Assembly: GCA_016186625.1 (NCBI GenBank)
Contig: JACPLG010000007.1
Coordinates: 30,837 to 94,836 of the forward strand
Length of the DNA: 64,000 bases
Direction: 5' to 3'
Origin: Candidatus Levyibacteriota bacterium
Lineage (GTDB): Bacteria > Patescibacteria > Microgenomatia > Levybacterales > UBA12049
The position numbers were made by a program, and so were the translations under genes. This document shows positions 29,920-38,293 of this stretch, in pieces. Numbering within the stretch: the first letter of the stretch is position 1; every line of letters starts with the position of its first letter. Under the pieces are notes generated by a model. It was given only the letters and a program-made list of their open reading frames with translations, did no database searches and had not been told where the DNA came from.

Positions 29920-31263
29920 ATGAATAGTCCTCAAACAAACTTTAAAGGTAAAAAAATTGCCGTAATTGGAGAGGGACTTGAGGGTAAAAGTTCGGCATCT
30001 TATCTCAGAAAACAGGGAGCTGAGGTCACTATTCTAGATATAAAACAAGGCAAGGATTACCTCAAAGACCTTGATAAGTATGATTTAATAGTCAGAAGCC
30101 CTGGTATTAAGTTATCCAAGATTGAGAAACTCGTTCCCAAGGATAAAATTACGTCCCAAGCAAAACTTTTTTTTGATCTTGCCAAAGGCGCAATTATTGG
30201 AGTTACAGGCACAAAAGGAAAGGGGACAACAGCATCGCTTATTTATGAAATGTTAAAAACTTCGGGCAAAGACGCATATTTAGGAGGGAATATTGGCGTC
30301 CCCCCTTTTGAATTTCTTGATAAGTTAAACAAAGAGTCATGGGTAGTTTTGGAAATAAGCTCATTTCAGCTTCAGGATTTGAAGAAAAGCCCGCATATTG
30401 CAGTGGTTCTTATGATAACGAGCGAGCATTTGGATGATTGGGGTGATCGTAATCGTCATGAATCACTTGGTGAGTATATTGATTCCAAGAGAAATATTCT
30501 GCGTTATCAAACGTCTTCGGATTTTGCGGTTATTAACCGTGATTATCCTGCCAGCAACGAATCGGATATTTACGCAGAGAGTAAAGTTTATTTTGTAAGT
30601 CGTGATAGGGAAGTGGAGGAAGGATGTTTTGCGCTTGGGAATCAAGTGATTTTAAGAGCCAATGGGAAAGAGATTCCTATAATTGATACCCGGGAATTAC
30701 TTTTGAGAGGTAATCATAACCATGAAAATGTTTGTGCTGCTGTAATGGCTGCATATCTGGCAGGAGTTAGAATCGATTCGATTAAAAAAGTTCTAAAGAC
30801 ATTTAAAGGTCTTGAGCATCGGCTTGAATTGGTAGATAAAATTGATGGAGTTGAGTATTATAATGATTCATTTTCAACAACCCCTGAAACAGCAATTGCT
30901 GCCATCAAATCTTTCAAAAATCCCGAGATTTTAATGCTTGGAGGATCATCTAAGAACAGCGATTTTTCGGAGCTCGGAAAAGTAATAAGTAATGCAGAAA
31001 ATATAAAGGCAATTATTCAGATTGGAGAAGAATGGCCAAGGATTAAAGAGAGAATTAAGAATAATGAATCAAGAATTATGATTATCGAGGGAGCGAGGGA
31101 CATGAGGACGATTGTTGCAGCGGCTTCGAAAATAGCTGCTCCGGGGGATGTAGTATTGCTATCTCCTGCCTGTGCCAGCTTTGATATGTTTAAAAATTAC
31201 AAAGACCGCGGACAGCAGTTTAAGAACGAGGTTCTTAAACTGAAATCCGAAATCCGAAATTAG
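29920..31263 (+). CDS. murD: UDP-N-acetylmuramoyl-L-alanine--D-glutamate ligase
   Basis: MurD adds D-glutamate to UDP-MurNAc-L-Ala in peptidoglycan precursor synthesis. The 447-residue protein has an N-terminal Rossmann-like domain (KKIAVIGEGLEGKSSASYL), the ATP loop GVTGTKGKGTTASLIYEML, LEISSFQLQDL, TSEHLDDWG, GNHNHENVCAAVMAA, LEHRLELVDKIDGVEYYNDSFSTTP, ILMLGG and LLSPACASFDMFKNYKDRG. All are family motifs. The last residues (KLKSEIRN) are encoded by GAAATCCGAAATCCG repeat DNA, so the repeat supplies the C-terminal tail and stop. Confidence 0.95.
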   Translation: MNSPQTNFKGKKIAVIGEGLEGKSSASYLRKQGAEVTILDIKQGKDYLKDLDKYDLIVRSPGIKLSKIEKLVPKDKITSQAKLFFDLAKGAIIGVTGTKGKGTTASLIYEMLKTSGKDAYLGGNIGVPPFEFLDKLNKESWVVLEISSFQLQDLKKSPHIAVVLMITSEHLDDWGDRNRHESLGEYIDSKRNILRYQTSSDFAVINRDYPASNESDIYAESKVYFVSRDREVEEGCFALGNQVILRANGKEIPIIDTRELLLRGNHNHENVCAAVMAAYLAGVRIDSIKKVLKTFKGLEHRLELVDKIDGVEYYNDSFSTTPETAIAAIKSFKNPEILMLGGSSKNSDFSELGKVISNAENIKAIIQIGEEWPRIKERIKNNESRIMIIEGARDMRTIVAAASKIAAPGDVVLLSPACASFDMFKNYKDRGQQFKNEVLKLKSEIRN

Positions 31264-31360
31264 AAATCCGAAACAAATCCTAATTTTCTAAATTCAAATG
31301 CCCAGAAGTTTTGTATTTTTGTCATTTGAAATTGTTTCGAGATTCGATATTCGTGCTTCG
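31240..31360. repeat. Inverted GAAATCCGAAA/TTTCGGATTTC-type repeat
   Basis: AAATCCGAAATCCGAAATTAG on the left and GTTTCGAGATTCGATATTCG on the right form an imperfect long hairpin between murD and tgt; the left arm runs into the murD C-terminus. The same family lies at 58536-58660 and inside the glycosyltransferase, ligase and pth genes. Confidence 0.7.
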
Positions 31361-31365
31361 AATTT

Positions 31366-32676
31366 ATGAATAAACCAACCTTCAAAATCATTTCTAAAGA
31401 TGGAAAAGCGCGGGCCGGTGAGATCAAAACAGACCATGGCATCGTGCTGACTCCTGCTTTTTTGCCTGTAGGGACGAAGGCTACGGTAAAGAGTTTAACT
31501 CCGCAGCAATTAAAAGAGATTGGAATTGAGGCTGTTTTAGCAAACACATATCATCTGCATCTCCAGCCGGGAGAAGATACGATTGGAAAGCTTGGCGGAT
31601 TGCATAAGTTTATGAATTGGAATAAACCTCTTATGACTGATTCCGGAGGATTTCAGGTTTTTTCTTTGGGGGTTGGGCTTGAAAAACCGGGAGTAAAATT
31701 CCTAAAAGATTTAGACTATGGAAGATTGAAGATAGAAAATAGAACTTTGAAGGTAGAAGATAGAAGATCGAACCATCATCCATCCTCCATCATCAATAAT
31801 CTATCATCCACCGTCAATCCTCTATCGTCAAATGAAGAGTCGCGCCCTCGTTTAAACAGAATTACAGAGGAGGGAGTGGAGTTTCAGTCTCATATTGATG
31901 GAAGCAAACACAAACTTACACCTGAACTATCTGTGGAAATCCAAGAGAAAATCGGTGCTGATCTCATCATAGCGTTTGATGATTTAGAGTCTCCGACATA
32001 TTCTTTCGAACAAACAAAAAAAAGCTTGGAACTAACCAATCGCTGGGAACTCAGAAGTCTAAAAACCCATTTAGCCTTCCAAGGCGTCGCCTTGGAGCCT
32101 CAAAGGCAGCTTTTGTATGGGGTCACCCACGGAGGGCAGTTTGAAAGCTTGCGGAGAGAATCGGCGAGATTTGTTGACAAACATTTTGATGCTGTAGCTT
32201 TGGGTGGAGCCCATCGCAACAAATCGAACATGTATCAGGTGATTGAATGGACCGTTGAAGAGCTCGATGAAGAAAAACCTAGACATATGTTGGGAATTGG
32301 AGAAGTGGATGATATTTTTGAGGTGATTGAGCGAGGAGTTGATACATTTGACTGCGTAATTCCAACTCGGCTTGGACGAATGGGCCACGTTTTCATCTAT
32401 CCTCCAGAAGGAAATATTAAGAATCGGTTCAGATACGATATAACCAAGTCCAAATATGCAAAAGACCAGCGACCAATAGCCAAAGACTGCGACTGCTACG
32501 TTTGTCAAAATTTCACCCAAGCCTATATAAACCATCTATTTCGAAGCCGCGAACTCTTAGCTTACACTCTTGCCACCTACCACAACGTTTATTTTATTAA
32601 TGATTTAACCAACAAAATTCGCCAGGCTATTTTAAATAAGAAGTTTATTGAATTAAAGAAAAAATGGTTACTGTAG
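31366..32676 (+). CDS. tgt: tRNA-guanine transglycosylase with large in-frame insert
   Basis: Tgt exchanges guanine 34 of GUN-anticodon tRNAs for a queuosine precursor. The 436-residue protein has VKSLTPQQLKEIG, ANTYHLHLQPG, the catalytic TDSGGFQVFSLG, ITEEGVEFQSHIDGSKH, IIAFDD, GVTHGGQFESLRRES, GIGEVDDIFEVIERGVDTFDCVIPTRLGRMG with the nucleophilic Asp, and the zinc site DCDCYVCQNF ... H. About 45-60 residues not found in typical Tgt separate FSLG from RITEEGV (residues about 118-161), encoded by GATAGAAAATAGAA-type repeat DNA. Core motifs are intact. No queuosine biosynthesis genes are nearby. Confidence 0.93.
   Translation: MNKPTFKIISKDGKARAGEIKTDHGIVLTPAFLPVGTKATVKSLTPQQLKEIGIEAVLANTYHLHLQPGEDTIGKLGGLHKFMNWNKPLMTDSGGFQVFSLGVGLEKPGVKFLKDLDYGRLKIENRTLKVEDRRSNHHPSSIINNLSSTVNPLSSNEESRPRLNRITEEGVEFQSHIDGSKHKLTPELSVEIQEKIGADLIIAFDDLESPTYSFEQTKKSLELTNRWELRSLKTHLAFQGVALEPQRQLLYGVTHGGQFESLRRESARFVDKHFDAVALGGAHRNKSNMYQVIEWTVEELDEEKPRHMLGIGEVDDIFEVIERGVDTFDCVIPTRLGRMGHVFIYPPEGNIKNRFRYDITKSKYAKDQRPIAKDCDCYVCQNFTQAYINHLFRSRELLAYTLATYHNVYFINDLTNKIRQAILNKKFIELKKKWLL
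31719..31850 (+). repeat. Repeat-derived in-frame insert in tgt
   Basis: GAAGATTGAAGATAGAAAAT on the left faces AATCTATCATCCACCGTCAA and CAATCCTCTATCGTC on the right, an inverted arrangement like the intergenic repeats at 53935-54060 and 54388-54430. Both halves are read in frame as a polar, low-complexity loop. Confidence 0.75.
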
Positions 32677-33234
32677 TTTTGCTTTTGAAGAGTCAGCCTG
32701 GACAGATCCGGGAGGAATTTCTTCGTTTTTAGCCACTTCATCAACTACCCTTTGTGCAGAACTGAGTATGATTTTTCTTAGCGCCTCATTATCTCCGGCT
32801 CCTTTTATCATCTCGTCAAACTTCATAAAAGTAGCTGTAAGAGGAGTTTTTGAACCTTCAGGTGGTGTCAATTGCTCTGTAACTGATCCAGACAGAGAGC
32901 TAAGATTTGGCTCGGTTGCTGAAGGAGACGCAGGCTCTACTGTTTGAGCAGGAGATAACGTTGGATCCGATGAGGTTTGACCATCAAGAGAGGTTGTTGG
33001 GATCTCGGTCAGATCGTTAGAGGAAGGAGCTTCAGAGGGTTGAGTGGGCTCCGCAGGAGTTCCAGTAATGAGATTTGGTTCTACTCCTGGCTGTGGAGCA
33101 TCAGGTATTGATGGAGGGACAATTCCTGGCTGCATGACTGGATTTTGAGCGGTTTCGGGAGATGGAGTAATTCCTGGAGGAGGCGGAATAGCTCCTGTGA
33201 TAGGCTGTGGCTCAAACGAAGTGGCAGTTGACAT
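32668..33234 (-). CDS. Pro/Ser/Thr-rich hypothetical protein
   Basis: The 188-residue protein has a long disordered Pro-rich region (PPPPGITPSPETAQNPVMQP and following) and a predicted helical C-terminus (LTATFMKFDEMIKGAGDNEALRKIILSSAQRVVDEV). There is no signal peptide and no known domain. A full promoter (TTGACA, 17 bp, TAATCT) lies 6 nt before its ATG. It converges on tgt with a 9-nt overlap of the 3' ends. Confidence 0.65.
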   Translation of the reverse strand: MSTATSFEPQPITGAIPPPPGITPSPETAQNPVMQPGIVPPSIPDAPQPGVEPNLITGTPAEPTQPSEAPSSNDLTEIPTTSLDGQTSSDPTLSPAQTVEPASPSATEPNLSSLSGSVTEQLTPPEGSKTPLTATFMKFDEMIKGAGDNEALRKIILSSAQRVVDEVAKNEEIPPGSVQADSSKAKLQ

Positions 33235-33240
33235 TCCACT

Positions 33241-33269
33241 AGATTAAGCCAAAAATTCTAAATTGTCAA
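33241..33269 (-). promoter_or_regulatory. Sigma-70-type promoter, leaderless
   Basis: Minus strand TTGACA (33264-33269), 17 bp, TAATCT (33241-33246); the ATG is 6 nt further on, so the transcript start must be at or very near the start codon. Confidence 0.7.
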
Positions 33270-33340
33270 TATAGAAATGTTTGATTCACCTTATGAATAC
33301 TTGCTAATCACGTTACGTCTTGTGCCAACACATTAAGAAT

Positions 33341-33354
33341 ACCCAGAACTGGGT
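33341..33354. promoter_or_regulatory. Palindrome upstream of the trpS -10 box
   Basis: ACCCAGAACTGGGT lies 6 nt upstream of TATAAT (33361-33366), a position where a bound regulator would affect the promoter. No regulator is identified. Confidence 0.45.
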
Positions 33355-33360
33355 TAATGA

Positions 33361-33366
33361 TATAAT
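33361..33366 (+). promoter_or_regulatory. -10 box, near-leaderless
   Basis: ATGATATAAT ends 6 nt before the trpS ATG. Confidence 0.6.
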
Positions 33367-33372
33367 GATTTT

Positions 33373-34353
33373 ATGGATAAAAAGAAAGTTTATTCCGGGA
33401 TTCGTGCGACTGGACGCCTTCATCTAGGCAATTATTTTGGTGCAGTTAAGGGAATGCTGCAGCTTCAAGATAAGTATGACTGCGTTTTTTCTGTGGTTGA
33501 TCTACACGCAATTACCACTCCGTATGACCCTAATACTTTAAAGCAGAATGTCCGCGATGTAATCTTAGATTATTTGGCCGCGGGGTTGGACCCCGAAAAA
33601 TGTCTCATCGAAATTCAAAGCAGCGTACCGGAACATACAGAACTTGCATATCTCCTCTCAACAATTTATCCAGTTTCCAGGCTTGAAGACCTCCCTACAT
33701 ACAAAGATAAAAAAGTCCAGTACCCAAAGTATATAAATATGGGACTCTTGTTTTATCCAGTTCTAATGGCAGCGGACATCTTGCTTTATAAAGCGGAGTT
33801 TGTGCCTGTGGGAATTGACCAGGAGCCCCATTTGGAAGTAACAAGAGAGATTGCCAGAAAGTTTAACCAGATGTTCGGGCAGACTTTTCCCGAGCCTCAG
33901 AGGTTCAAGAGCGATGGTGAATATGTACCTTCTCTTACCGGGGAAGGTAAGATGAGTAAGACTATTGAAGGAAGTTTTATACTACTAACGGATGATTTAG
34001 CAACAATTAAATATCGTCTGGCAGCTGTCCCAACGGATAGCGGAAAATTGGGCGGAGAAGTACCAAAGACCGGAGGCATTGCTACATTGTTTTCATTGCT
34101 GCGATTGTTCGAACGCGACGACTTGTATAAGAAATATGAACAGGATTACAAAGAGGGAAATATCAAATATTCTGAGATGAAAAAGGAAATCGCAGATGTT
34201 ATTTTCAATACTTTAAAACCCATTCAACAAAAAAGAGCAAAGCTTGAGGATTCGTTTGATCTAAACGAAATGATAGAGAAGCACACCCAAATCTGCAGAG
34301 AGGTAGCAAACCAAACATTAACTCAAGTCAAGCAAGAAATGGGCCTCATCTAA
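33373..34353 (+). CDS. trpS: Tryptophanyl-tRNA synthetase
   Basis: This class I synthetase charges tRNA-Trp. The 326-residue protein has the HIGH-like motif RATGRLHLGNYFGAVKGML, YLLSTIYPVSRLEDLPTYKDK, GLLFYPVLMAADILLYKAEFVPVGIDQEPHLEVTREIA, and the KMSKS-like GEGKMSKTIEGSFILLTDD. The length is normal. Confidence 0.96.
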   Translation: MDKKKVYSGIRATGRLHLGNYFGAVKGMLQLQDKYDCVFSVVDLHAITTPYDPNTLKQNVRDVILDYLAAGLDPEKCLIEIQSSVPEHTELAYLLSTIYPVSRLEDLPTYKDKKVQYPKYINMGLLFYPVLMAADILLYKAEFVPVGIDQEPHLEVTREIARKFNQMFGQTFPEPQRFKSDGEYVPSLTGEGKMSKTIEGSFILLTDDLATIKYRLAAVPTDSGKLGGEVPKTGGIATLFSLLRLFERDDLYKKYEQDYKEGNIKYSEMKKEIADVIFNTLKPIQQKRAKLEDSFDLNEMIEKHTQICREVANQTLTQVKQEMGLI

Positions 34354-34580
34354 AATTTCTAATTATTCTAAGTGGCACGCTTGTCAAGCAAGCGAGCTCC
34401 TTCGCTGCGCTCGTCCGCTCTAATTGACCTAAAGAATTCCCAAGCACCAATTTTAGGAATTTTGAAATTGAGATTTTATTAGAAATTAGAGCAATTAGGT
34501 TAATTAGGTAAATTTTCATCGGCTCCCCGCGCTGAATATCTAGCTTTCAGCTTCGAAAATCTAGAAATTTCAGCCTCATT
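34354..34580. repeat. Repeat-rich spacer before ftsH
   Basis: No gene. It contains inverted CTCTAATTGACCTAA / TTAGGTTAATTAGG blocks, a GCGAGCTCCTTCGCTGCGCTC stretch and a GCTTTCAGCTTCGAAAATC block resembling other spacers. Confidence 0.55.
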
Positions 34581-34584
34581 ATGG

Positions 34585-34590
34585 TATAAT
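34585..34590 (+). promoter_or_regulatory. Extended -10 box, near-leaderless
   Basis: TATGGTATAAT ends 10 nt before the ftsH ATG. Confidence 0.65.
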
Positions 34591-34600
34591 TTTATTTCAA

Positions 34601-36466
34601 ATGGCAAGTATAAGAAAAACCAAAAAATCATTAATTCCAAACCTGCGGAAATTAAAAAACTGGAAAAGCATTGTCATCTACTCATTGGCTTTTGCTTTTC
34701 TGGCGCTTCTTTTTATGGGCATCAATCAACCTCTTGAAGAAACAAATTCAATTCCACTTTCTCAGGCAATACAAAGTGTCAAAAGCGGAAAAGTTACCGA
34801 GATTGAGGTACATGACAACAAACTTGTTCTTAAGGAAGACGGAAAAAAGCTTGAGGCTTTTAAAGAACCGGGAGCAAATGTTTATACTCTTTTTAAAGAC
34901 GCGGGGGTTGATCTTAGTAAAACAAAAGTTGTGATAAATGATAAAACAACTCTTAATAACTGGGTTAACATATTTGCATCAATTTTACCCATAATTTTAA
35001 TGGTTGGGTTTTTCTATTTCATTTTCCGCCAGGCAAGAGGAGCGCAGGAGAATATATTTTCTTTCGGACAGTCCCGTGCCAAGCTTTACAGCAAAGATAC
35101 TCCAAAGATAGGATTTAACGACGTTGCCGGAGTTGATGAGGCCAAGCAAGAACTAACCGAGGTTGTGGATTTTCTTAAAAACCCGGGCAAATACAGAGCA
35201 ATTGGCGCCCGTACTCCAAAAGGAGTTCTTATGATTGGTCCATCTGGAACCGGAAAAACACTTCTGGCCCGAGCAACAGCTGGGGAGGCAAATGTACCTT
35301 TCTTTTCCATGGCAGGCTCAGAATTTATGGAAATGTTAGTGGGAGTGGGGGCATCCCGCGTTCGAGATTTGTTTAATACTGCTAAAAAGAACCAACCGGC
35401 AATTATTTTTATAGATGAGATTGATGCAATCGGCCGTCAGCGTGGGTTCGGTTTTATGGGTGGGCATGATGAGCGCGAGCAGACTCTCAATCAAATTTTG
35501 GTTGAGATGGATGGATTTTCTCCAAATGAGCAATTGGTAGTTATGGCGGCAACAAATAGGCCTGATGTTTTGGATCCGGCACTTGTTAGGCCCGGCAGGT
35601 TTGACCGCCGTGTCGCACTAGAGCTTCCTGATGTTAAAGGAAGAAAAGAGATATTAGCAATCCATGCAAAGGGTAAACCATTTGATACCAAAGTGGATTG
35701 GGAGCGCGTTGCCAAAAGAACAGTTGGTTTTTCAGGAGCCGATCTTGAAAATATGTTAAATGAAGCTGCAATTCGTACAGCTAGGCTTAATAAGAAAAAA
35801 ATTGACATGTCAGATCTTGAGGAAGCTGCAACAAAAGTAAAACTTGGTCCTGAAAAAAAGAGACTTCAAACTGATGAAGACAGGAAAATGACAGCATATC
35901 ATGAGGCAGGCCATGCTCTTGTTGCATGGGAAATGCCTCATATTGATCCAATTCATAGGATCTCAATTGTTTCCCGCGGTATGAGTCTAGGCCACACCAT
36001 GACTGAGCCAATTGATAGAGTGCATGAAACAAAATCACATCTTCTTGAAGAGATTTCAATGATGTTAGGAGGACAAGCCGCTGAGAGGTTGGTTTTTAAC
36101 GATATCACAACTGGAGCATCAAATGATTTGGACAAAGCCACTCAGGTGGCCAGAGCCATGGTAATGAAATTTGGAATGAGCAATCTTGGCCCAATTACCT
36201 TTGATCTTCAGAGGGAAACACCATATGATCAGGATGAGCTTTCTCCTGAGATGAGAGCAAAGGTGGACATTGAAGTTAAGAGAATAATTGATGAAGCATT
36301 TGATAGGACAACAAAAGTTCTCAGAAGGCTAAGAAGCAAGCTTGATCTTTTGGCTGAAGAGCTATTAAAAAAAGAGACGTTAGAATCTGAAGAGTTTGAG
36401 AAATTAATTGGCCCCAAAAAATTACTTCCGGGAAGTAAACTCGCAATTCTTACCGTTGAAGCATAA
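34601..36466 (+). CDS. ftsH: ATP-dependent zinc metalloprotease FtsH
   Basis: FtsH is a membrane-bound AAA+ protease that degrades unassembled membrane proteins and some regulators. The 621-residue protein has two N-terminal transmembrane helices (IVIYSLAFAFLALLFMGI; ILPIILMVGFFYFIF) around an extracytoplasmic domain, then the AAA module with GPSGTGKTLLARA (Walker A, about residue 213), IIFIDEIDAIGRQRG (Walker B), the second region of homology TNRPDVLDPALVRPGRFDRR, and the protease domain with zinc motif YHEAGHALVAWE (about 433). The C-terminal region is standard. Confidence 0.97.
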   Translation: MASIRKTKKSLIPNLRKLKNWKSIVIYSLAFAFLALLFMGINQPLEETNSIPLSQAIQSVKSGKVTEIEVHDNKLVLKEDGKKLEAFKEPGANVYTLFKDAGVDLSKTKVVINDKTTLNNWVNIFASILPIILMVGFFYFIFRQARGAQENIFSFGQSRAKLYSKDTPKIGFNDVAGVDEAKQELTEVVDFLKNPGKYRAIGARTPKGVLMIGPSGTGKTLLARATAGEANVPFFSMAGSEFMEMLVGVGASRVRDLFNTAKKNQPAIIFIDEIDAIGRQRGFGFMGGHDEREQTLNQILVEMDGFSPNEQLVVMAATNRPDVLDPALVRPGRFDRRVALELPDVKGRKEILAIHAKGKPFDTKVDWERVAKRTVGFSGADLENMLNEAAIRTARLNKKKIDMSDLEEAATKVKLGPEKKRLQTDEDRKMTAYHEAGHALVAWEMPHIDPIHRISIVSRGMSLGHTMTEPIDRVHETKSHLLEEISMMLGGQAAERLVFNDITTGASNDLDKATQVARAMVMKFGMSNLGPITFDLQRETPYDQDELSPEMRAKVDIEVKRIIDEAFDRTTKVLRRLRSKLDLLAEELLKKETLESEEFEKLIGPKKLLPGSKLAILTVEA

Positions 36467-36570
36467 ATTAGCGTTTAGCGTATAGGGTGTAGCGTATAGT
36501 TTTCGTTTATAGCGAGTGTTCGCAGTTTCACTTCTTGACTTTTAAATAAATAAGACGGAAAATCAGCTTA

Positions 36571-37173
36571 GTGAAGCAATTTGACAAAATTGGCCTTATT
36601 AAACATGCCTGGGAAATTGTCAAAAAGAATGTGCGTCTAATTGCACTTCTTGTTGGCGCATTTATTGTCTATCAAATAATTCAGGGAATTGTCCAGGGCT
36701 TTTTCCGCGAATCAGTTCTTGCAGTTTTAGTTTCTCTTGCTTTTACGGTAATAACTTTATTTCTGGAGATTGGAGCAATCAAAATATTTCTTAAGCTTGT
36801 TGATGGACAGAAAGCAGAAATTACAGAGCTTTGGGCATATCCACAGTATTTGCTTAGGATGATTGGCGCTTCAATTTTATTTGGTTTAATTGTTTTGGCA
36901 GGATTTATTCTTTTAATAATTCCGGGAATATATCTTGCTATCAGGCTCCAGTTTTATAGCTTTTATATAGTTGATAAAAATGAGGGAGTAATAGATTCTT
37001 TGCAAAAAAGCTGGAAGGTTACGCAGGGAAATGTAATAAATCTTTTCTTATTTATGCTTCTTTTAGTCGCTCTAAATATTTTGGGCGCTTTGGCCCTTCT
37101 TGTTGGACTTTTAGTTACAATTCCTGTTTCATTTATTGCAGTAACACTTCTTTACAGAAAACTGGCAGTATAA
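36571..37173 (+). CDS. Multi-helix membrane protein (DUF975/GDPD-membrane-domain-like)
   Basis: The 200-residue integral membrane protein has about five helices and the motif IPGIYLAIRLQFYSFYIVDKNEGVIDSLQKSWKVTQGN, common to a broad family of glycerophosphodiester-phosphodiesterase membrane domains and DUF975 proteins. Function unknown. It starts with GTG at 36571. Confidence 0.7.
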   Translation: MKQFDKIGLIKHAWEIVKKNVRLIALLVGAFIVYQIIQGIVQGFFRESVLAVLVSLAFTVITLFLEIGAIKIFLKLVDGQKAEITELWAYPQYLLRMIGASILFGLIVLAGFILLIIPGIYLAIRLQFYSFYIVDKNEGVIDSLQKSWKVTQGNVINLFLFMLLLVALNILGALALLVGLLVTIPVSFIAVTLLYRKLAV

Positions 37174-37250
37174 CTGCAGATTGTTAACTCGCTTCGCTCG
37201 TCTTATTGCTCAATTGCTAAATTGTTAAAAGATCGAATATGCTCCTTCTT
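37170..37250. repeat. CAATTG-type intergenic repeat
   Basis: TTGCTCAATTGCTAAATTG and a GCTTCGCTCG stretch match the family found at 500-600, 38210-38290 and 46525-46620. Confidence 0.6.
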
Positions 37251-37253
37251 TGA

Positions 37254-37259
37254 TATAAT
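37254..37259 (+). promoter_or_regulatory. -10 box, near-leaderless
   Basis: TTTGATATAAT ends 6 nt before the ATG of the exonuclease gene. Confidence 0.6.
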
Positions 37260-37265
37260 CCACTT

Positions 37266-38210
37266 ATGAAAAAGCTCGTACTCGTGGATGGTAATGCTAT
37301 TGTACATAGAGCCTATCATGCCCTGCCGCCGCTTTCGAGAAAAGACGGGAAGCTCACAAATGCTGTTTACGGCTTCTTCTCTATGGTTTTAAAAATAGTT
37401 TCAGACATTGCTCCGGACGGCTTGATTGTCTGTTTTGACCGCGCAGCTCCTACGTTCAGAAAGCAGCTTTATGTGGCATATCAAGCAACAAGGCCCAAGA
37501 TGGAAGATGATTTGTCCTACCAATTTGAGGTAATCCACGATGTTCTTTCAAAAGCAAACATTAAGATTTTTGAACTGGACGGATACGAAGCAGATGATCT
37601 TATAGGCACGCTTGCAAGGCAAGCCGTTGAAGACGGTAGTCCGATGTTTGACCAAGTGATAATATTAACAGGAGATAGAGACATGCTTCAATTGGTAAAT
37701 CACAATGTTTTTATTCTGGCGCCTGTTGTGGGTGTCACGAAAATGATTTTATTTGATGAGGAAAAAGTTAAGGAAAAATACGGACTTCTGCCTCATCATC
37801 TGGTTGATTATAAAGCGCTTGTTGGAGACGCATCTGATAATTATCCGGGGGTCGCGGGGATAGGACCAAAAACCGCCTCAACTCTCATCAATAAATTCGG
37901 TTCGCTTGAAGGAATTTACAGGAATTTAGGGGAAATTAATCCTAAAGTTTCGGAAAAACTGGCAAAAGATGCCGAACAATCAGCTCTTGCCAAAAAACTG
38001 GCAACAATTGATACAAATGCGCCGATTCACTTGGAGTCGGAAGAATGTTCGCTTACCAAACTCGATAGGAAAGCACTGCTTTCGGAGTTTGAAAAACTCT
38101 CATTCAACAGCCTAATTAATCGTTTTAAGCTAGATAAATCAGCAACACAAAAGAATAATAGTTCGAACAGTAAAAATGAAACAACCGAAGACCAGTTGAA
38201 TTTATTGTAG
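37266..38210 (+). CDS. Stand-alone 5'-3' exonuclease (PolA N-domain type)
   Basis: The 314-residue flap nuclease corresponds to the N-terminal domain of DNA polymerase I: LVLVDGNAIVHRAYHALPP, VCFDRAAPTFRKQLYVAYQATR, LDGYEADDLIGTLA, ILTGDRDMLQLV, YKALVGDASDNYPGVAGIGPKTAS with the helix-hairpin-helix. It lacks a polymerase domain. The final residues TTEDQLNLL fit the pentapeptide by which proteins bind the bacterial sliding clamp (QL[SD]LF type), following a disordered Asn/Ser-rich linker. Likely role: RNA primer and flap removal. Confidence 0.9.
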   Translation: MKKLVLVDGNAIVHRAYHALPPLSRKDGKLTNAVYGFFSMVLKIVSDIAPDGLIVCFDRAAPTFRKQLYVAYQATRPKMEDDLSYQFEVIHDVLSKANIKIFELDGYEADDLIGTLARQAVEDGSPMFDQVIILTGDRDMLQLVNHNVFILAPVVGVTKMILFDEEKVKEKYGLLPHHLVDYKALVGDASDNYPGVAGIGPKTASTLINKFGSLEGIYRNLGEINPKVSEKLAKDAEQSALAKKLATIDTNAPIHLESEECSLTKLDRKALLSEFEKLSFNSLINRFKLDKSATQKNNSSNSKNETTEDQLNLL

Positions 38211-38290
38211 ACGATTGCTCCATTGCTCGATTGCTCGATTGCTTAAACAACAATAAGCGAGCTGAGCGAGCAGCAATGTAACAATTGACG
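38211..38290. repeat. CAATTG-type intergenic repeat
   Basis: GATTGCTCCATTGCTCGATTG and inverse GAGCAGCAATGTAACAATTG units fill the spacer. Confidence 0.65.
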
Positions 38291-38293
38291 TAT

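Noticed and set aside
29687..29923. 78-codon plus-strand ORF across the tRNA region
   Set aside because: It runs through both tRNA genes and the murD promoter and shows no protein-like features; the tRNAs explain the sequence.
31719..31850. Intein or intron in tgt
   Set aside because: The insert lacks splice-site residues, homing endonuclease motifs and group I/II features; it matches spacer repeats.
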